64,000 nt of DNA from Haloferax massiliensis (GTDB lineage: Archaea; Halobacteriota; Halobacteria; Halobacteriales; Haloferacaceae). A program made the translations under genes and the position numbers. Where the stretch lies: positions 1,248,497 to 1,312,496 of the forward strand of contig NZ_CSTE01000002.1 in the NCBI RefSeq assembly GCF_001368915.1, given 5' to 3'. The notes under the pieces are model-generated. The model did not search any database, had not been told where the DNA came from, and worked only from the letters and a program-made list of their open reading frames with translations. Within the stretch, counting starts at the first letter, position 1; every line of letters begins with the position of its first letter. Below, one piece after another: positions 34,013-42,445 of the stretch.

Positions 34013-34843
34013 ATGTCAGACTCGTCTTCCGCCCCGGCCGACGACGGCACGTCGCCGGACGCGGACGCCGACGCCGCGATGTCCGACGCGGAGCTCGCGG
34101 CCCTCCGCGAGGAGGTCGAAGCCAAGTACGACTTCGAGAACTTCGGCCCGGCCGACATGGCGAAGATGACCCCCGAGGAGTGGGACGCCGCGTTCGACCC
34201 CGACTCGTGGATTGTCGGCGAGGAGCTGCTCGACCGCGTCGAACAGGAGCTCCGCTACCGCGTCGCGATTCGCGAGGTGTTCGCCGTCCTCGAACGCGTG
34301 ACCGAAGACGGCGAACCGCGGATTCTCGCGTACTCCGACGAGGGCTACGCCGTCGTCTACCCCGACGGGAGCGTCGAGGGCGAGGGGACCGTCCTCCGCG
34401 ACGTGAAACCGACCGTCGCGCTCTGCTCGATGGAGGACTTCGAGGTGAACGACGCGCCGGAGACCGTCAGGCTCCCCGAACCCGACGAGGTCGCACAGGG
34501 GACCGGCGACTTCGGGAATCGGATGCTCCAAATCGTCGCGTTCGGCCAGGTAATCGGCGGACTCGCACTCATCGCGTCGTGGCCGTGGCTTCCAAGCCCG
34601 AAGACAATCGCCGCGCCGATTGCTGGCTTCGGCTTCCTACTCGTCGGCATCTTCCTCTTCGTCGTCGTCGCAAACGCTCGCTTGTCCGACCGCTTCCGCG
34701 CCGAGGAGTACCGGGACAGGCTCCGCGTCATAGGCCTCGAAGGCGACTCGCGGCCCGAGTTCGTGCCCGCGTTCGACGGGGACGAAACCGCCTCGCCCTT
34801 GGTCGAGGGTCCCGAGAGAGACGCCCTCAGTTCTGAGGGCTGA
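34013..34843 (+). CDS. Uncharacterised protein, 276 aa, two C-terminal TM segments
   Basis: Starts MSDSSSAPADDGTSPD. An acidic disordered N-terminus (1-25), a soluble domain (about 35-155) with PRILAYSDEGYAVVYPDGSVE suggesting beta strands, then two membrane segments (about 170-190 and 205-225) and a cytoplasmic tail. Only one cysteine is present and there is no CxH pair, so it is not a Rieske protein. It directly precedes the halocyanin-cytochrome b genes on the same strand and probably belongs to that cluster (possibly Pfam DUF7319; from memory). Confidence 0.75.
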   Translation: MSDSSSAPADDGTSPDADADAAMSDAELAALREEVEAKYDFENFGPADMAKMTPEEWDAAFDPDSWIVGEELLDRVEQELRYRVAIREVFAVLERVTEDGEPRILAYSDEGYAVVYPDGSVEGEGTVLRDVKPTVALCSMEDFEVNDAPETVRLPEPDEVAQGTGDFGNRMLQIVAFGQVIGGLALIASWPWLPSPKTIAAPIAGFGFLLVGIFLFVVVANARLSDRFRAEEYRDRLRVIGLEGDSRPEFVPAFDGDETASPLVEGPERDALSSEG

Positions 34844-34894
34844 GGCCGACGCGAACCCGCCTCGCAAACACCCTCCGTGACGGCATAGTCGGTG

Positions 34895-34903
34895 GGTTTA
34901 AGC
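34895..34903 (+). promoter_or_regulatory. TATA-like box of the halocyanin-cytochrome b operon
   Basis: ggtttaagcg context: a TTTAAG element 26-34 bases before the halocyanin ATG, well placed to start the operon 34929-38223. Confidence 0.5.
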
Positions 34904-34928
34904 GCATCCCATCCTGACGAACGACCGT

Positions 34929-35567
34929 ATGAAAAGGCGGGAGTTTCTCCGAACGGCTGGCGGTGCGACAGCCGCCGCGACCGCTGCCGCCGGGACCGCT
35001 GCTGCGCAGGAAGGCGGCGGTGGAGCGCAGGTTCAACCCGACTTCGATGGCCACCTCGACGGCGTCGACGGAGGCTACGAAGACCTCCGCGGCCAAAGCG
35101 AGGTCACCATCGAAGTCGGCGCGTCCGGCAACGGCGGGAACCTTGCGTTCGCACCGGCTGGCATCTGGATCGACACCGGTACGACCGTGACGTGGGAGTG
35201 GACCGGCGAGGGCGGCGGCCACAACGTCGTCGCGAGCGAGGGCGCGTCGCTCGACTCCGGCGCGGCCGTCTCCGAGGCCGGAAGTACCTACGAGTTCACC
35301 TTCGAGAGCGGTGGTATCACGAAGTACCACTGCGTGCCCCACGAGGCGCTCGGCATGCTCGGCGCGGTCGCCGTCGGCGACGACGTGGCGACTGTGAGCA
35401 CCGGCGGTGGCGGCCGGAAGGAACTACACGAACTCGGCGTCCCGATTCAGGCACACTGGGTCGGCTCGGCGACGATTCTCGGCATCATCGTCACCATCAT
35501 CTACACGTTCTTCATCTTGAAGTACGGCGAGTCCCCAAATACGGGTAACACCGGAGGTGGCGAGTAA
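34929..35567 (+). CDS. Halocyanin (blue copper protein), membrane-anchored
   Basis: 212 residues. A Tat signal (KRREFLRTAGG) is followed by a plastocyanin-like domain with copper ligands His98 (GGGHNVV), Cys135, His138 and Met143 (YHCVPHEALGM), then a Gly linker and a C-terminal TM helix (about 178-198). It should sit on the outer face of the membrane and carry electrons, here probably accepting them from the cytochrome b encoded just downstream. Its stop overlaps the next start by one base. Long DNA blocks are identical to the second halocyanin at 49896. Confidence 0.93.
   Translation: MKRREFLRTAGGATAAATAAAGTAAAQEGGGGAQVQPDFDGHLDGVDGGYEDLRGQSEVTIEVGASGNGGNLAFAPAGIWIDTGTTVTWEWTGEGGGHNVVASEGASLDSGAAVSEAGSTYEFTFESGGITKYHCVPHEALGMLGAVAVGDDVATVSTGGGGRKELHELGVPIQAHWVGSATILGIIVTIIYTFFILKYGESPNTGNTGGGE
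35065..35116 (+). repeat. Halocyanin identity block A (52 bp), copy 1
   Basis: Identical, base for base, to 50032-50083 in the second halocyanin gene 15 kb away. Confidence 0.95.
35181..35281 (+). repeat. Halocyanin identity block B (101 bp), copy 1
   Basis: Identical to 50148-50248 in the second halocyanin gene, including all synonymous positions. Confidence 0.95.
35316..35378 (+). repeat. Halocyanin identity block C (63 bp), copy 1
   Basis: Identical to 50289-50351; covers the Cys-His-Met copper-ligand loop. Confidence 0.95.
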
Positions 35568-35956
35568 TGTCTTCGACCGGCAGCACGTACGGCGACATCC
35601 ACCGGTACGAACCGGCGCGAGAGAGCACCGCGGCGGCCATCGCTATCGTCCTCCTGACGATTATCGAGGTCGTGTTCGTGTTCCTCTTTACCTACGGCTT
35701 CGTCTCCGGTTGGGGACTGACGGACACGGGGAACATGTTCCTCGGCGGCATCCTCGCCGTCGTCTTCGTGGACCTCGCGTTCATCCTCGCGCTGTACCGC
35801 AAGGAGTTCCTCCCCGACGTGATGATCGTCAAAAAGCGGCGTCGCAAGTGGGAAGACCTCTACGTCCGCGAGGAGGACGTCGACGGTGTCGCCCTCAGCA
35901 GCGACGACGCGTGGGAACAGGTCAAGCGCGCGGTGTACCCCTACTACAAGCGATAA
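35567..35956 (+). CDS. Two-TM membrane protein of the cytochrome b operon, 129 aa
   Basis: Starts MSSTGSTYGDIHRYEPARES. Two membrane helices (about 24-46 and 59-78) are followed by a basic-then-acidic cytoplasmic domain (KKRRRKWEDLYVREED). One-base overlap with halocyanin and a 3-base gap to petB show tight co-translation, so it is probably a subunit or assembly factor of the complex (possibly Pfam DUF7318; from memory). No redox motif. Confidence 0.82.
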   Translation: MSSTGSTYGDIHRYEPARESTAAAIAIVLLTIIEVVFVFLFTYGFVSGWGLTDTGNMFLGGILAVVFVDLAFILALYRKEFLPDVMIVKKRRRKWEDLYVREEDVDGVALSSDDAWEQVKRAVYPYYKR

Positions 35957-35959
35957 ACA

Positions 35960-36754
35960 ATGAGTCTCGAACGCAAAGACGACTACGACCACAAGGCCTG
36001 GATGAAAAAGAAGGACCTCACCCCGGTCGAGGCCACCTTCCTCACCACGCTCATCTGGCTGGATAAGCGACTCCGCATCGTCGATTATCTGGAACTTCTG
36101 GAGACGCTCTACTACCGAGTCAACCTCCAGATGCCGAAGAGCCACACCGAGCAGTACAACCTCGACAACAAGTTCTGGTACTGGTATCCGCTGTACACGC
36201 TCGGGTTGTTCTCGACGCTCGCGTACGTCGTCGCGGCGATTAGCGGGGCCCTTCTCGGGTTCTACTACTCGCCCGCGACGACCGGCGACCCGACCACGGC
36301 CTACAACAGTATCGAGTTCATCATGCGCGACCTGCAGTTCGGCTTCATGCTCCGCTCCGTCCACCGCTGGTCGGCGCAGGTCATGGTCGCGGCCGTGTTC
36401 CTACACATGCTCCGTGTCTACTTCACGGGGTCGTACAAGGAACCCCGCGAGCTGAACTGGCTCCTCGGCATCGTCCTGATCAGCCTGACGATGGTGTTCG
36501 GGTACACCGGATACCTCCTGCCGTGGGACCAGCTCGCGTTCTGGGCCGGTCAGATCGGCGTCGAGATGGCGCTGTCGGTTCCGCTCGCCGGCGAGTGGGT
36601 CGCACAGCTCCTGTTCGGCGGCTTCTCGCTGGGCCAGTCGACGCTACAGCGCATGTACATCATTCACGTGTTCCTGCTCCCGTTCGTCGTGACGACGCTC
36701 ATCGCGATTCACATCGGTATCGTGTGGGTGCAGGGCATCGCGGAGCCGCACTGA
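35960..36754 (+). CDS. petB: Cytochrome b, N-terminal (b6-like) subunit
   Basis: 264 residues carrying four-helix heme core. Heme ligands are His135/His149 (VHRWSAQVMVAAVFLHM) and His236/His251 (IIHVFLLPFVVTTLIAIHI); the second pair is one residue further apart than the first, the spacing of cytochrome b6 rather than mitochondrial cytochrome b. GYTGYLLPWDQ is the conserved helix C/cd region. With the petD product it forms the quinol-oxidising core of a bc/b6f-type complex. The initial ~70 residues are a hydrophilic haloarchaeal extension. Confidence 0.95.
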   Translation: MSLERKDDYDHKAWMKKKDLTPVEATFLTTLIWLDKRLRIVDYLELLETLYYRVNLQMPKSHTEQYNLDNKFWYWYPLYTLGLFSTLAYVVAAISGALLGFYYSPATTGDPTTAYNSIEFIMRDLQFGFMLRSVHRWSAQVMVAAVFLHMLRVYFTGSYKEPRELNWLLGIVLISLTMVFGYTGYLLPWDQLAFWAGQIGVEMALSVPLAGEWVAQLLFGGFSLGQSTLQRMYIIHVFLLPFVVTTLIAIHIGIVWVQGIAEPH

Positions 36755-36764
36755 GGTGACAACT

Positions 36765-37529
36765 ATGAGCGACAACGAACCCGAAAACGAGGAGATTCGA
36801 TCCGACGGCGCGGGCATCGTGGCCCCGGACGACGAGACGCCGACGTGGAGCGAGCGCAAGGCTCGCAAGACCGGCCTCTCTCGGCTTACCTACGAGTACT
36901 TCGAGCGCGCACGCCGCGAAGACCAGGACCTCCGCACGGAGTCCGACTACGTCGAACGCGACGTGCTCGCGTTCCCCACGTGGCCCCACGAGACCGTCCG
37001 CAACCTCTCTATCGCGTCGTTCTTCGTCGGGATGATCCTGTTCCTCTCGGCGACGATGCCGCCGCACATCGGGGCCCCGGCGAACCCGTCGAGCACGCCG
37101 GCGGTCATCCTGCCCGACTGGTATCTCTACTGGTCGTTCGGCCTGCTCAAACTCGGCCCCCTCAACCCCGAGATCGCCATTCTGGGCGATCAGATGCTGA
37201 TGGCCGACCGCACGTACGGCGTGCTGGCGAACGTCGTCGTCGTGGGCTTCATCGCCATCGTGCCCTTCCTGAACAAGGGCTCGGCCCGACGCCCCGTCGA
37301 GCAGCCGTTCTGGTCGGCGGTCGGCGTCTTCGGCGTGGTGTTCGCGCTGACCATCTCGCTTCTGGCCATCAAGAACCTCATGCCCATGAACGTCGACCTG
37401 CTGTTCGACCTGACGTTCCTGCTTCCGTTCGTCTTCGGGACCATCACCTACGCGGTGCTGAAGACGATGCGCGAGGGGTACATGTACAACCTCAACCGCC
37501 GCTACTACCGGCTTCGTCCGCCGAAATAG
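36765..37529 (+). CDS. petD: Cytochrome b C-terminal (subunit IV-like) protein
   Basis: 254 residues corresponding to the last helices of cytochrome b. After an acidic cytoplasmic N-terminus (1-75) come three to four membrane segments. The Qo-site motif is PDWY (117-120, LPDWYLYW), the variant associated with low-potential menaquinone rather than the PEWY of ubiquinone/plastoquinone enzymes; this fits haloarchaeal menaquinone. ATG at 36765 preferred over a GTG three codons upstream. Ten bases follow petB. Confidence 0.92.
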   Translation: MSDNEPENEEIRSDGAGIVAPDDETPTWSERKARKTGLSRLTYEYFERARREDQDLRTESDYVERDVLAFPTWPHETVRNLSIASFFVGMILFLSATMPPHIGAPANPSSTPAVILPDWYLYWSFGLLKLGPLNPEIAILGDQMLMADRTYGVLANVVVVGFIAIVPFLNKGSARRPVEQPFWSAVGVFGVVFALTISLLAIKNLMPMNVDLLFDLTFLLPFVFGTITYAVLKTMREGYMYNLNRRYYRLRPPK

Positions 37530-37568
37530 AGCGGAACCACTACCACCTGTCCCCTCTTAGCGCCACCA

Positions 37569-37949
37569 ATGACAGACAGCGACGCGACCGACCGACTCCA
37601 CGAGAGCGACGAGACGCGGCGCGGCCGCCGCGATATCGTCGTTCCCATGCGGCTCTACAAGACGATCACCGTCTTTTCGACGCTCATCGCGGTCGTCAGC
37701 GTGGTCCTCGGATTCGTCTTCCTCGACGCCGCGACGCTCCAAGTGAGCGCCCTCCGCGCGGTCGTCGCCGCCGCGCTCGGCGCGCTCGGCATCGGCGTCG
37801 CCGACGGCCTCCTCAGCACGGCGCTCGCGGTCGTCGGGCTGAGCGTCATCGCGTTCGGCGCGGTCGTCTACACGCTCGGGACCCGATTCCGCGCCCGAGG
37901 AATGGGAAAGTCTCAAGAGGACTCCGGCGAAGACTCGAACAATGGCTGA
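37569..37949 (+). CDS. Three-TM membrane protein of the cytochrome b cluster, 126 aa
   Basis: Acidic N-terminus (MTDSDATDRLHESD), Arg-rich stretch, then hydrophobic segments at about 30-52, 58-78 and 83-104, and a short polar tail. No redox motif. Its end overlaps the next gene by 8 bases, arguing for coupled expression with the cytochrome genes (possibly Pfam DUF7315; from memory). Confidence 0.8.
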   Translation: MTDSDATDRLHESDETRRGRRDIVVPMRLYKTITVFSTLIAVVSVVLGFVFLDAATLQVSALRAVVAAALGALGIGVADGLLSTALAVVGLSVIAFGAVVYTLGTRFRARGMGKSQEDSGEDSNNG

Positions 37950-38223
37950 CGAATTCATCAAGGGACTGGGTATCCTGACCGGGTCCGGACTCGCGTGGTT
38001 GGTGCTCGCGTCGTGGTACCGGACGAGCAGTTTCGAGAGCAGCAAACAGCTCATCGAGCCGCTGTCGTCCGGCGCGACCGAGGGACTGTTCAACATCATC
38101 GGCGTCACGCTGATGGACGTGTTCCTCTGGTTCGCGCTCCTCGGCGCGCTCACCTTCTGGGTGCTCATCCCCGCGGGCCACCAGATCATGTCCGCGCTCG
38201 AAGAGCGCCGCAACGCGCAGTAA
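37942..38223 (+). CDS. Two-TM membrane protein of the cytochrome b cluster, 93 aa
   Basis: MADEFIKGLGILTGSGLAWL opens a first membrane helix; a polar loop (TSSFESSKQLIEPLSSGATE) and a second helix follow (VTLMDVFLWFALLGALTFW). Overlaps the preceding gene by 8 bases. A structural or assembly role in the respiratory complex is inferred only from its place (possibly Pfam DUF7314; from memory). Confidence 0.8.
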   Translation: MADEFIKGLGILTGSGLAWLVLASWYRTSSFESSKQLIEPLSSGATEGLFNIIGVTLMDVFLWFALLGALTFWVLIPAGHQIMSALEERRNAQ

Positions 38224-38362
38224 GCCGGCCGAGGCGCAGTCAGTTCTCCTCTCATCTCGATTCGAGTCGCGGAAGAACCCCCTCACGATAGCGGTCGCGC
38301 TCCGGTCGACCTACCGCGTCGGATTGGAAAAACTCTAATGAGTCTCGCCCCGACGGTCCTGT

Positions 38363-38806
38363 ATGCACCCACTACAGTTCCTCGTCCCGCTCGATCAGTT
38401 GACGGCGGTCGAGCCGATCGTCCCGCACCTGGCGCTCGCGCTCGTGCTCGCTAACTTCGCGACGCGCTTTCTCGCCCACCGGTCGCACGTCCGGCAGGCC
38501 GAGGAGGGTGGCGAGGAGGCCGTCTCTCGGTACCTCCCGCACTCGATCACGTCGGGCGCGGTCGTGTTGGCCTCGTTCCTCTATCTGCTCGTCGAACCGC
38601 ACGGCGGCATGGTGCTGACCGTGCTGGTCGTCGGGATGTTCGTCACCGACTTCTTCGAGTTCGAAGCGCGCAAAGTCGAGGCTCGGACGGACAAGCCGCT
38701 CGAACGCCCGAACGGCTCGCTCGTCGCCGCCACGCTCGTGCTGTTGTACGCCGCGTTCCAGAGCCTCTTTTTCGTCGTCTCGGACTACTGGAATCTCATC
38801 GTCTAA
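38363..38806 (+). CDS. Four-TM membrane protein at the end of the cytochrome b cluster, 147 aa
   Basis: Starts MHPLQFLVPLDQLTAVEP; hydrophobic segments near 22-38, 59-77, 81-97 and 118-140. It is separated from the preceding gene by 139 bases, so it may have its own promoter. Orientation and membrane nature tie it to the cluster (possibly Pfam DUF7313; from memory). Function unknown. Confidence 0.78.
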   Translation: MHPLQFLVPLDQLTAVEPIVPHLALALVLANFATRFLAHRSHVRQAEEGGEEAVSRYLPHSITSGAVVLASFLYLLVEPHGGMVLTVLVVGMFVTDFFEFEARKVEARTDKPLERPNGSLVAATLVLLYAAFQSLFFVVSDYWNLIV

Positions 38807-38917
38807 GCACGCGACGCAGTCTTCTCCGCGTCGCCGCGCTCGCATCGCTCACGAGGAACACGTATTTTCGCCGCGTCGAGCGTCGCCGCTCGGCGGCGGC
38901 GGCGAACCGCCCCGCGC

Positions 38918-39643
38918 TCACTCGACGAGAACCGGGACGCTCCCGTCGCGGTCGATGACCACCGACTCGAACGGGCGTATCTCCCGGACGACTTCGTCGT
39001 CGGCGACGAGCGAGACGGGCGCGTCGTCGCGTTCGACCGACAGTCTAACCGGGGGTTGGAGGACCCACGAGTTCGTCTGGGTCGCGTAGGGCGAGACGGG
39101 AACGACGGCCAGCCCGGCGGCGGGACCGACGACCGCGCCGCCCGCGGCGCGCGCGTAGCCGGAGCTCCCGAGCGGGGTGGCGACGACGACGCCGTCGGCG
39201 CGGAACTCGTCGACCGGCGTCCAGCGCGCCGCCGCGCGCGACTCGTCGGTCGGGTCCGTCGAGAAGGGGACCGCCGTCTCCGCGTGGGCGACGCCGTACT
39301 CGGAGATGTGCGCCGGCTCGCTCGTGACGAGCATCGCGTCGAAGAGCGCGCGCGCCGACGAGTCCTCGCCGACCGAGAGCGTCGGGTGGTCGACGACGCG
39401 GCCGCCGCCGGCGACGAACGCGGACAGCCGCGACTCCAGTTCGTGCCGCTTTGGCGACCACGGCGCGGCGCAGTCGACGGGGACGACCGGACACGACCAC
39501 TCGGCACCGAGCGCGACCGCCGAGAGCGCCGACTCGCCGACCGCGACGACGGCGTCCGCGTCGGCGGGCTCCGGCTCGACCGACGCACCGGCCGCTCTGA
39601 CGGCGGTGGCGACCGAGTCGTCACCGACGATACCGAATCTCAT
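38918..39643 (-). CDS. NAD kinase-like protein with degenerate active site
   Basis: 241 residues. The C-terminal part is clearly of the NAD/diacylglycerol kinase superfamily: DGVVVATPLGSSGYARAAGG (150-169) and VVPVSPYATQTNSW match the kinase motifs around the NAD site. The N-terminal phosphate-binding GGDGT motif is missing; the equivalent strand reads AVVAVGESALSAV (31-43). It is therefore likely a non-catalytic or altered-function paralogue, perhaps NAD(P)-binding. Convergent with the cytochrome cluster end. Confidence 0.8.
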   Translation of the reverse strand: MRFGIVGDDSVATAVRAAGASVEPEPADADAVVAVGESALSAVALGAEWSCPVVPVDCAAPWSPKRHELESRLSAFVAGGGRVVDHPTLSVGEDSSARALFDAMLVTSEPAHISEYGVAHAETAVPFSTDPTDESRAAARWTPVDEFRADGVVVATPLGSSGYARAAGGAVVGPAAGLAVVPVSPYATQTNSWVLQPPVRLSVERDDAPVSLVADDEVVREIRPFESVVIDRDGSVPVLVE

Positions 39644-39769
39644 CGTCGTCCACCCGCGGCGAGCCCCCGTAGCATCGTCCCGTGCTACGCCGCCGCGAAT
39701 AAAAGCCCTCGTGGTTCGGTCCGGCGGTGGGAAAGAGAGATTCCGCGGACCGTCCGCGTCGCCGACGCC

Positions 39770-41077
39770 TCAGAACGGCCAGTCGCCGGTGACTTTCATG
39801 CCCTCGGCCTGGTCTTCGGCTTCGAGCGCCGCCGCGATGTCCGCGGGGTCGGCGTGGGGAATCTCGCGGTCGGCGTCGGCGAGTTCGACGGTCAGTTCCG
39901 TGAGGAGAATCGCCTGCTCGCGGAGCGTCCGCGACTCCAGTTTCTCGATGGTGTCGGCGTGGGTGTGGCCCCAGCCGCGGCCGCGGCCCTCCTTTTCACT
40001 GCCGACCATGTACGCCGGGACGCCGCGGGCGACGAACGGCCAGTGGTCGCTGTGGGGGAGCTGTTCGGGGAGCGTCGAGACGTCGTGGTCGAACCGCTCG
40101 GCGACGGCGTCGGCAGCGGCTTCGAGCTCGTCGAAGCCGTGGGTGGTGAGCTTGAGCGTCCGCCCGGCGACGACGCCGTCGTTGTTGACGATGGCCTTCA
40201 CGTCGCTCCGAGCGTCGCCGAGGCGGTCGGCCTCGTACTCGGAGCCGACGAGGCCGACTTCCTCCGCCCCGAAGCAGACGAAGCGGACGCGCGTGTCGAG
40301 TTCGTCCTCGCGGGCGGCGAGCGCGCGGGCGACTTCGACCACCATCGCGGTGCCCGCGCCGTTGTCCATCGCCCCCTCGGCGATGTCGTGAGCGTCGAGG
40401 TGGCTCGTGACGAGCACCTCATCGTCGGTGTCGGGGCCGAGTTCGGCGTGGACGTTCCCGCTTTCGGCCGCGGGCGTCTCGCAGGTCACGTCGACGGTCA
40501 CCTCGTCGCCGTCGAACCGACGGCGGAGGCGCGCGCCGACCTCCTTGCTGACGCCGACCGCGGGGATGTCACCGATGGGAGCCTCTGCGGTGCCGACGCT
40601 CCCCGTGGGCGGGAGTTGGCCGGGGACGTGGTTGGCGAAGACGAACGCGGCCGCGCCGGCCTCGACGGCGTAGTAGTACTTCTCGCGGCGGTGGATGAAG
40701 CGGTCGTAGTGGTCGGGGACCGTCGTGGAGACGACGACGACCTTCCCCGAGAGGTCGCGGTCGAAGTCCTCGGGCAGGCCGTAGCCGAGGTCGACCAGTT
40801 CGCCGCTCGCGGTGCCCGCGGGACTGCGCGGGAGCGCGATGCAGTCCTGCGTGGTGTCGGCGGCGTAGACTGCGCTGTCGCCGCGCTCCCAGCCCTGAAT
40901 CTCGAAGGGGTCGATGCGGACGTTCCGCGCGCCGACGCGGTCGAGGGCGTCTCGGGTCGCCTCCATCGCCTCTCGCTCGCCGGGCGAGCCGGCCATCCGG
41001 TTGCCGATGTCGACGAGTCGCTCCAAGTGGTTCCAGCCGACCTCGCTCGTGAACGTGTCGCCTATCCAGTCACTCAT
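39770..41077 (-). CDS. M28-family zinc aminopeptidase
   Basis: 435 residues. Di-zinc site residues are visible in SHLDAHD, GAMDNGAGTAM, CFGAEEVGLVGS, IVNNDGV and HTHADT; catalytic Glu follows in FGAEE. A PA-like insertion domain (about 105-205) lies between the N-terminal segment and the metal core. No signal peptide is evident, so it is probably cytoplasmic and trims peptides. It is divergent from the thiolase operon; the 201-base gap between them holds nothing else I can support. Confidence 0.92.
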   Translation of the reverse strand: MSDWIGDTFTSEVGWNHLERLVDIGNRMAGSPGEREAMEATRDALDRVGARNVRIDPFEIQGWERGDSAVYAADTTQDCIALPRSPAGTASGELVDLGYGLPEDFDRDLSGKVVVVSTTVPDHYDRFIHRREKYYYAVEAGAAAFVFANHVPGQLPPTGSVGTAEAPIGDIPAVGVSKEVGARLRRRFDGDEVTVDVTCETPAAESGNVHAELGPDTDDEVLVTSHLDAHDIAEGAMDNGAGTAMVVEVARALAAREDELDTRVRFVCFGAEEVGLVGSEYEADRLGDARSDVKAIVNNDGVVAGRTLKLTTHGFDELEAAADAVAERFDHDVSTLPEQLPHSDHWPFVARGVPAYMVGSEKEGRGRGWGHTHADTIEKLESRTLREQAILLTELTVELADADREIPHADPADIAAALEAEDQAEGMKVTGDWPF

Positions 41078-41278
41078 AGTGGACCGTCTCGCGGGGCCGT
41101 GGTAACCGTTGCGATGGGTCGAAAACGAGCGTCAATCGAGGGCGAAAATCGACCGACGTCGATGGGGACCGCGGCCCGCCGCGTCGCGGCCGCGAGCGCG
41201 GGAAAGAGAGGGACGAGGCGCGGGGCGGACCGAGGGCGAGCGGCAGGTTCAAGGACCATCTATCACGTACGTTCATTC

Positions 41279-42445
41279 ATGACTGACGTGCGAATCGCCG
41301 GGGTCGGACTGACGAAGTTCGGCAGTCACCCCGAGCGAACCGGCCGCGACCTGTTCGCGGAGGCCGCCCTCGCCGCCCGCGAGGACGCCGGCGTCTCCCG
41401 CGACGACTACGAGGAACTCTTCTACGGCAACTTCATGGGAGAACTCGCCGAAAAGCAGGGCCATCAGGGGCCGATTATGGCCGAGGCCGCCGGCCTCGAC
41501 TGCCCCGCGACCCGCTACGAGCAGGCCTGCGCCTCCGCGGGCGTCGCCTTCCGGCAGGCGGTCGCGACGATTCGGAGCGGCGCGGCCGACGTGGTCCTCG
41601 CCGGCGGCATGGAGCGCATGAACAACCTCGGCACCGCCGAGGTGACCCAGTCGCTCGCCATCGCCGCGGACGAGCTGTTCGAGGTCCGCGCGGGAGTCAC
41701 GTTCCCCGGCGCGTACGCGCTCATGGCCCGCGCGTACTTCGACGCCTTCGGCGGCGACAGCGAGGACCTCGCGCACGTCGCGGTGAAGAACCACGCCAAC
41801 GCGATGCAGAACGACTACGCGCAGTTCCACCGCGAAATCACGGTCGACGACGCGCTCGAAAGCCCGGTCGTCGCCGACCCGCTTTCGCTCTACGACGCCT
41901 GTCCCATCACCGACGGCGCGAGCGCGGTCGTCCTCGTCAGCGGCGACTACGCCGAGCGACACGACCTCGACGCGCCCGTCTCCGTCACCGGGTCGGGACA
42001 GGGCGGCGACAAGGCCGCACTTCAGGACAGACCCCACCTCGCGCGGACGCCCGCCGCGACGAAAGCCGCCGACGCCGCCTACGCCGACGCCGGCATCGGC
42101 CCCGAGGACGTTGACGTGGCCGAGGTCCACGACTGCTTCACCATCGCCGAGGTGCTCGCGCTCGAATCGCTCGGACTCTACGACCACGGCGAGGGAGTCG
42201 GCGCGGCCGCCCGCGGCGAGACGACCCGCGACGGCGACCTCCCGGTGAACCTCTCGGGCGGCCTCAAGGCGAAGGGTCACCCGGTCGGCGCGACGGGAAC
42301 CGCCCAAGTCGTCGAGATGACGAAACTCCTCCGCGGCGACCACGGCAACAGCGACGCCGTCCCGGACGCTCGGGTCGGCGTCACCCACAACGCGGGCGGG
42401 ACCGTCGCCAGCGCGGTCGTCCACGTCTTGGAGGTGGACCGATGA
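41279..42445 (+). CDS. Thiolase-family acetyl-CoA/acyl-CoA C-acyltransferase
   Basis: 388 residues. Active-site Cys84 (EQACASAG), His in EVHDCFTIAE and the C-terminal GHPVGATG and VTHNAGG motifs mark a thiolase of the SCP2-like/archaeal class, which condenses or cleaves acyl-CoAs. The ATG is at 41279; an open frame extends far upstream but runs antisense through the M28 peptidase and NAD-kinase-like genes. It overlaps the DUF35 gene by 4 bases; in archaea such thiolases form complexes with DUF35 proteins. Confidence 0.94.
   Translation: MTDVRIAGVGLTKFGSHPERTGRDLFAEAALAAREDAGVSRDDYEELFYGNFMGELAEKQGHQGPIMAEAAGLDCPATRYEQACASAGVAFRQAVATIRSGAADVVLAGGMERMNNLGTAEVTQSLAIAADELFEVRAGVTFPGAYALMARAYFDAFGGDSEDLAHVAVKNHANAMQNDYAQFHREITVDDALESPVVADPLSLYDACPITDGASAVVLVSGDYAERHDLDAPVSVTGSGQGGDKAALQDRPHLARTPAATKAADAAYADAGIGPEDVDVAEVHDCFTIAEVLALESLGLYDHGEGVGAAARGETTRDGDLPVNLSGGLKAKGHPVGATGTAQVVEMTKLLRGDHGNSDAVPDARVGVTHNAGGTVASAVVHVLEVDR

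Noticed and set aside
34013-34843. Rieske protein in front of the cytochrome b operon
   Set aside because: The product has a single cysteine and no CxH/CxxH pair, so it cannot hold a Rieske cluster.
39056-41278. Large in-frame extension upstream of the thiolase ATG
   Set aside because: It runs antisense through the NAD-kinase-like gene and the M28 peptidase. The conserved thiolase N-terminus begins at 41279.
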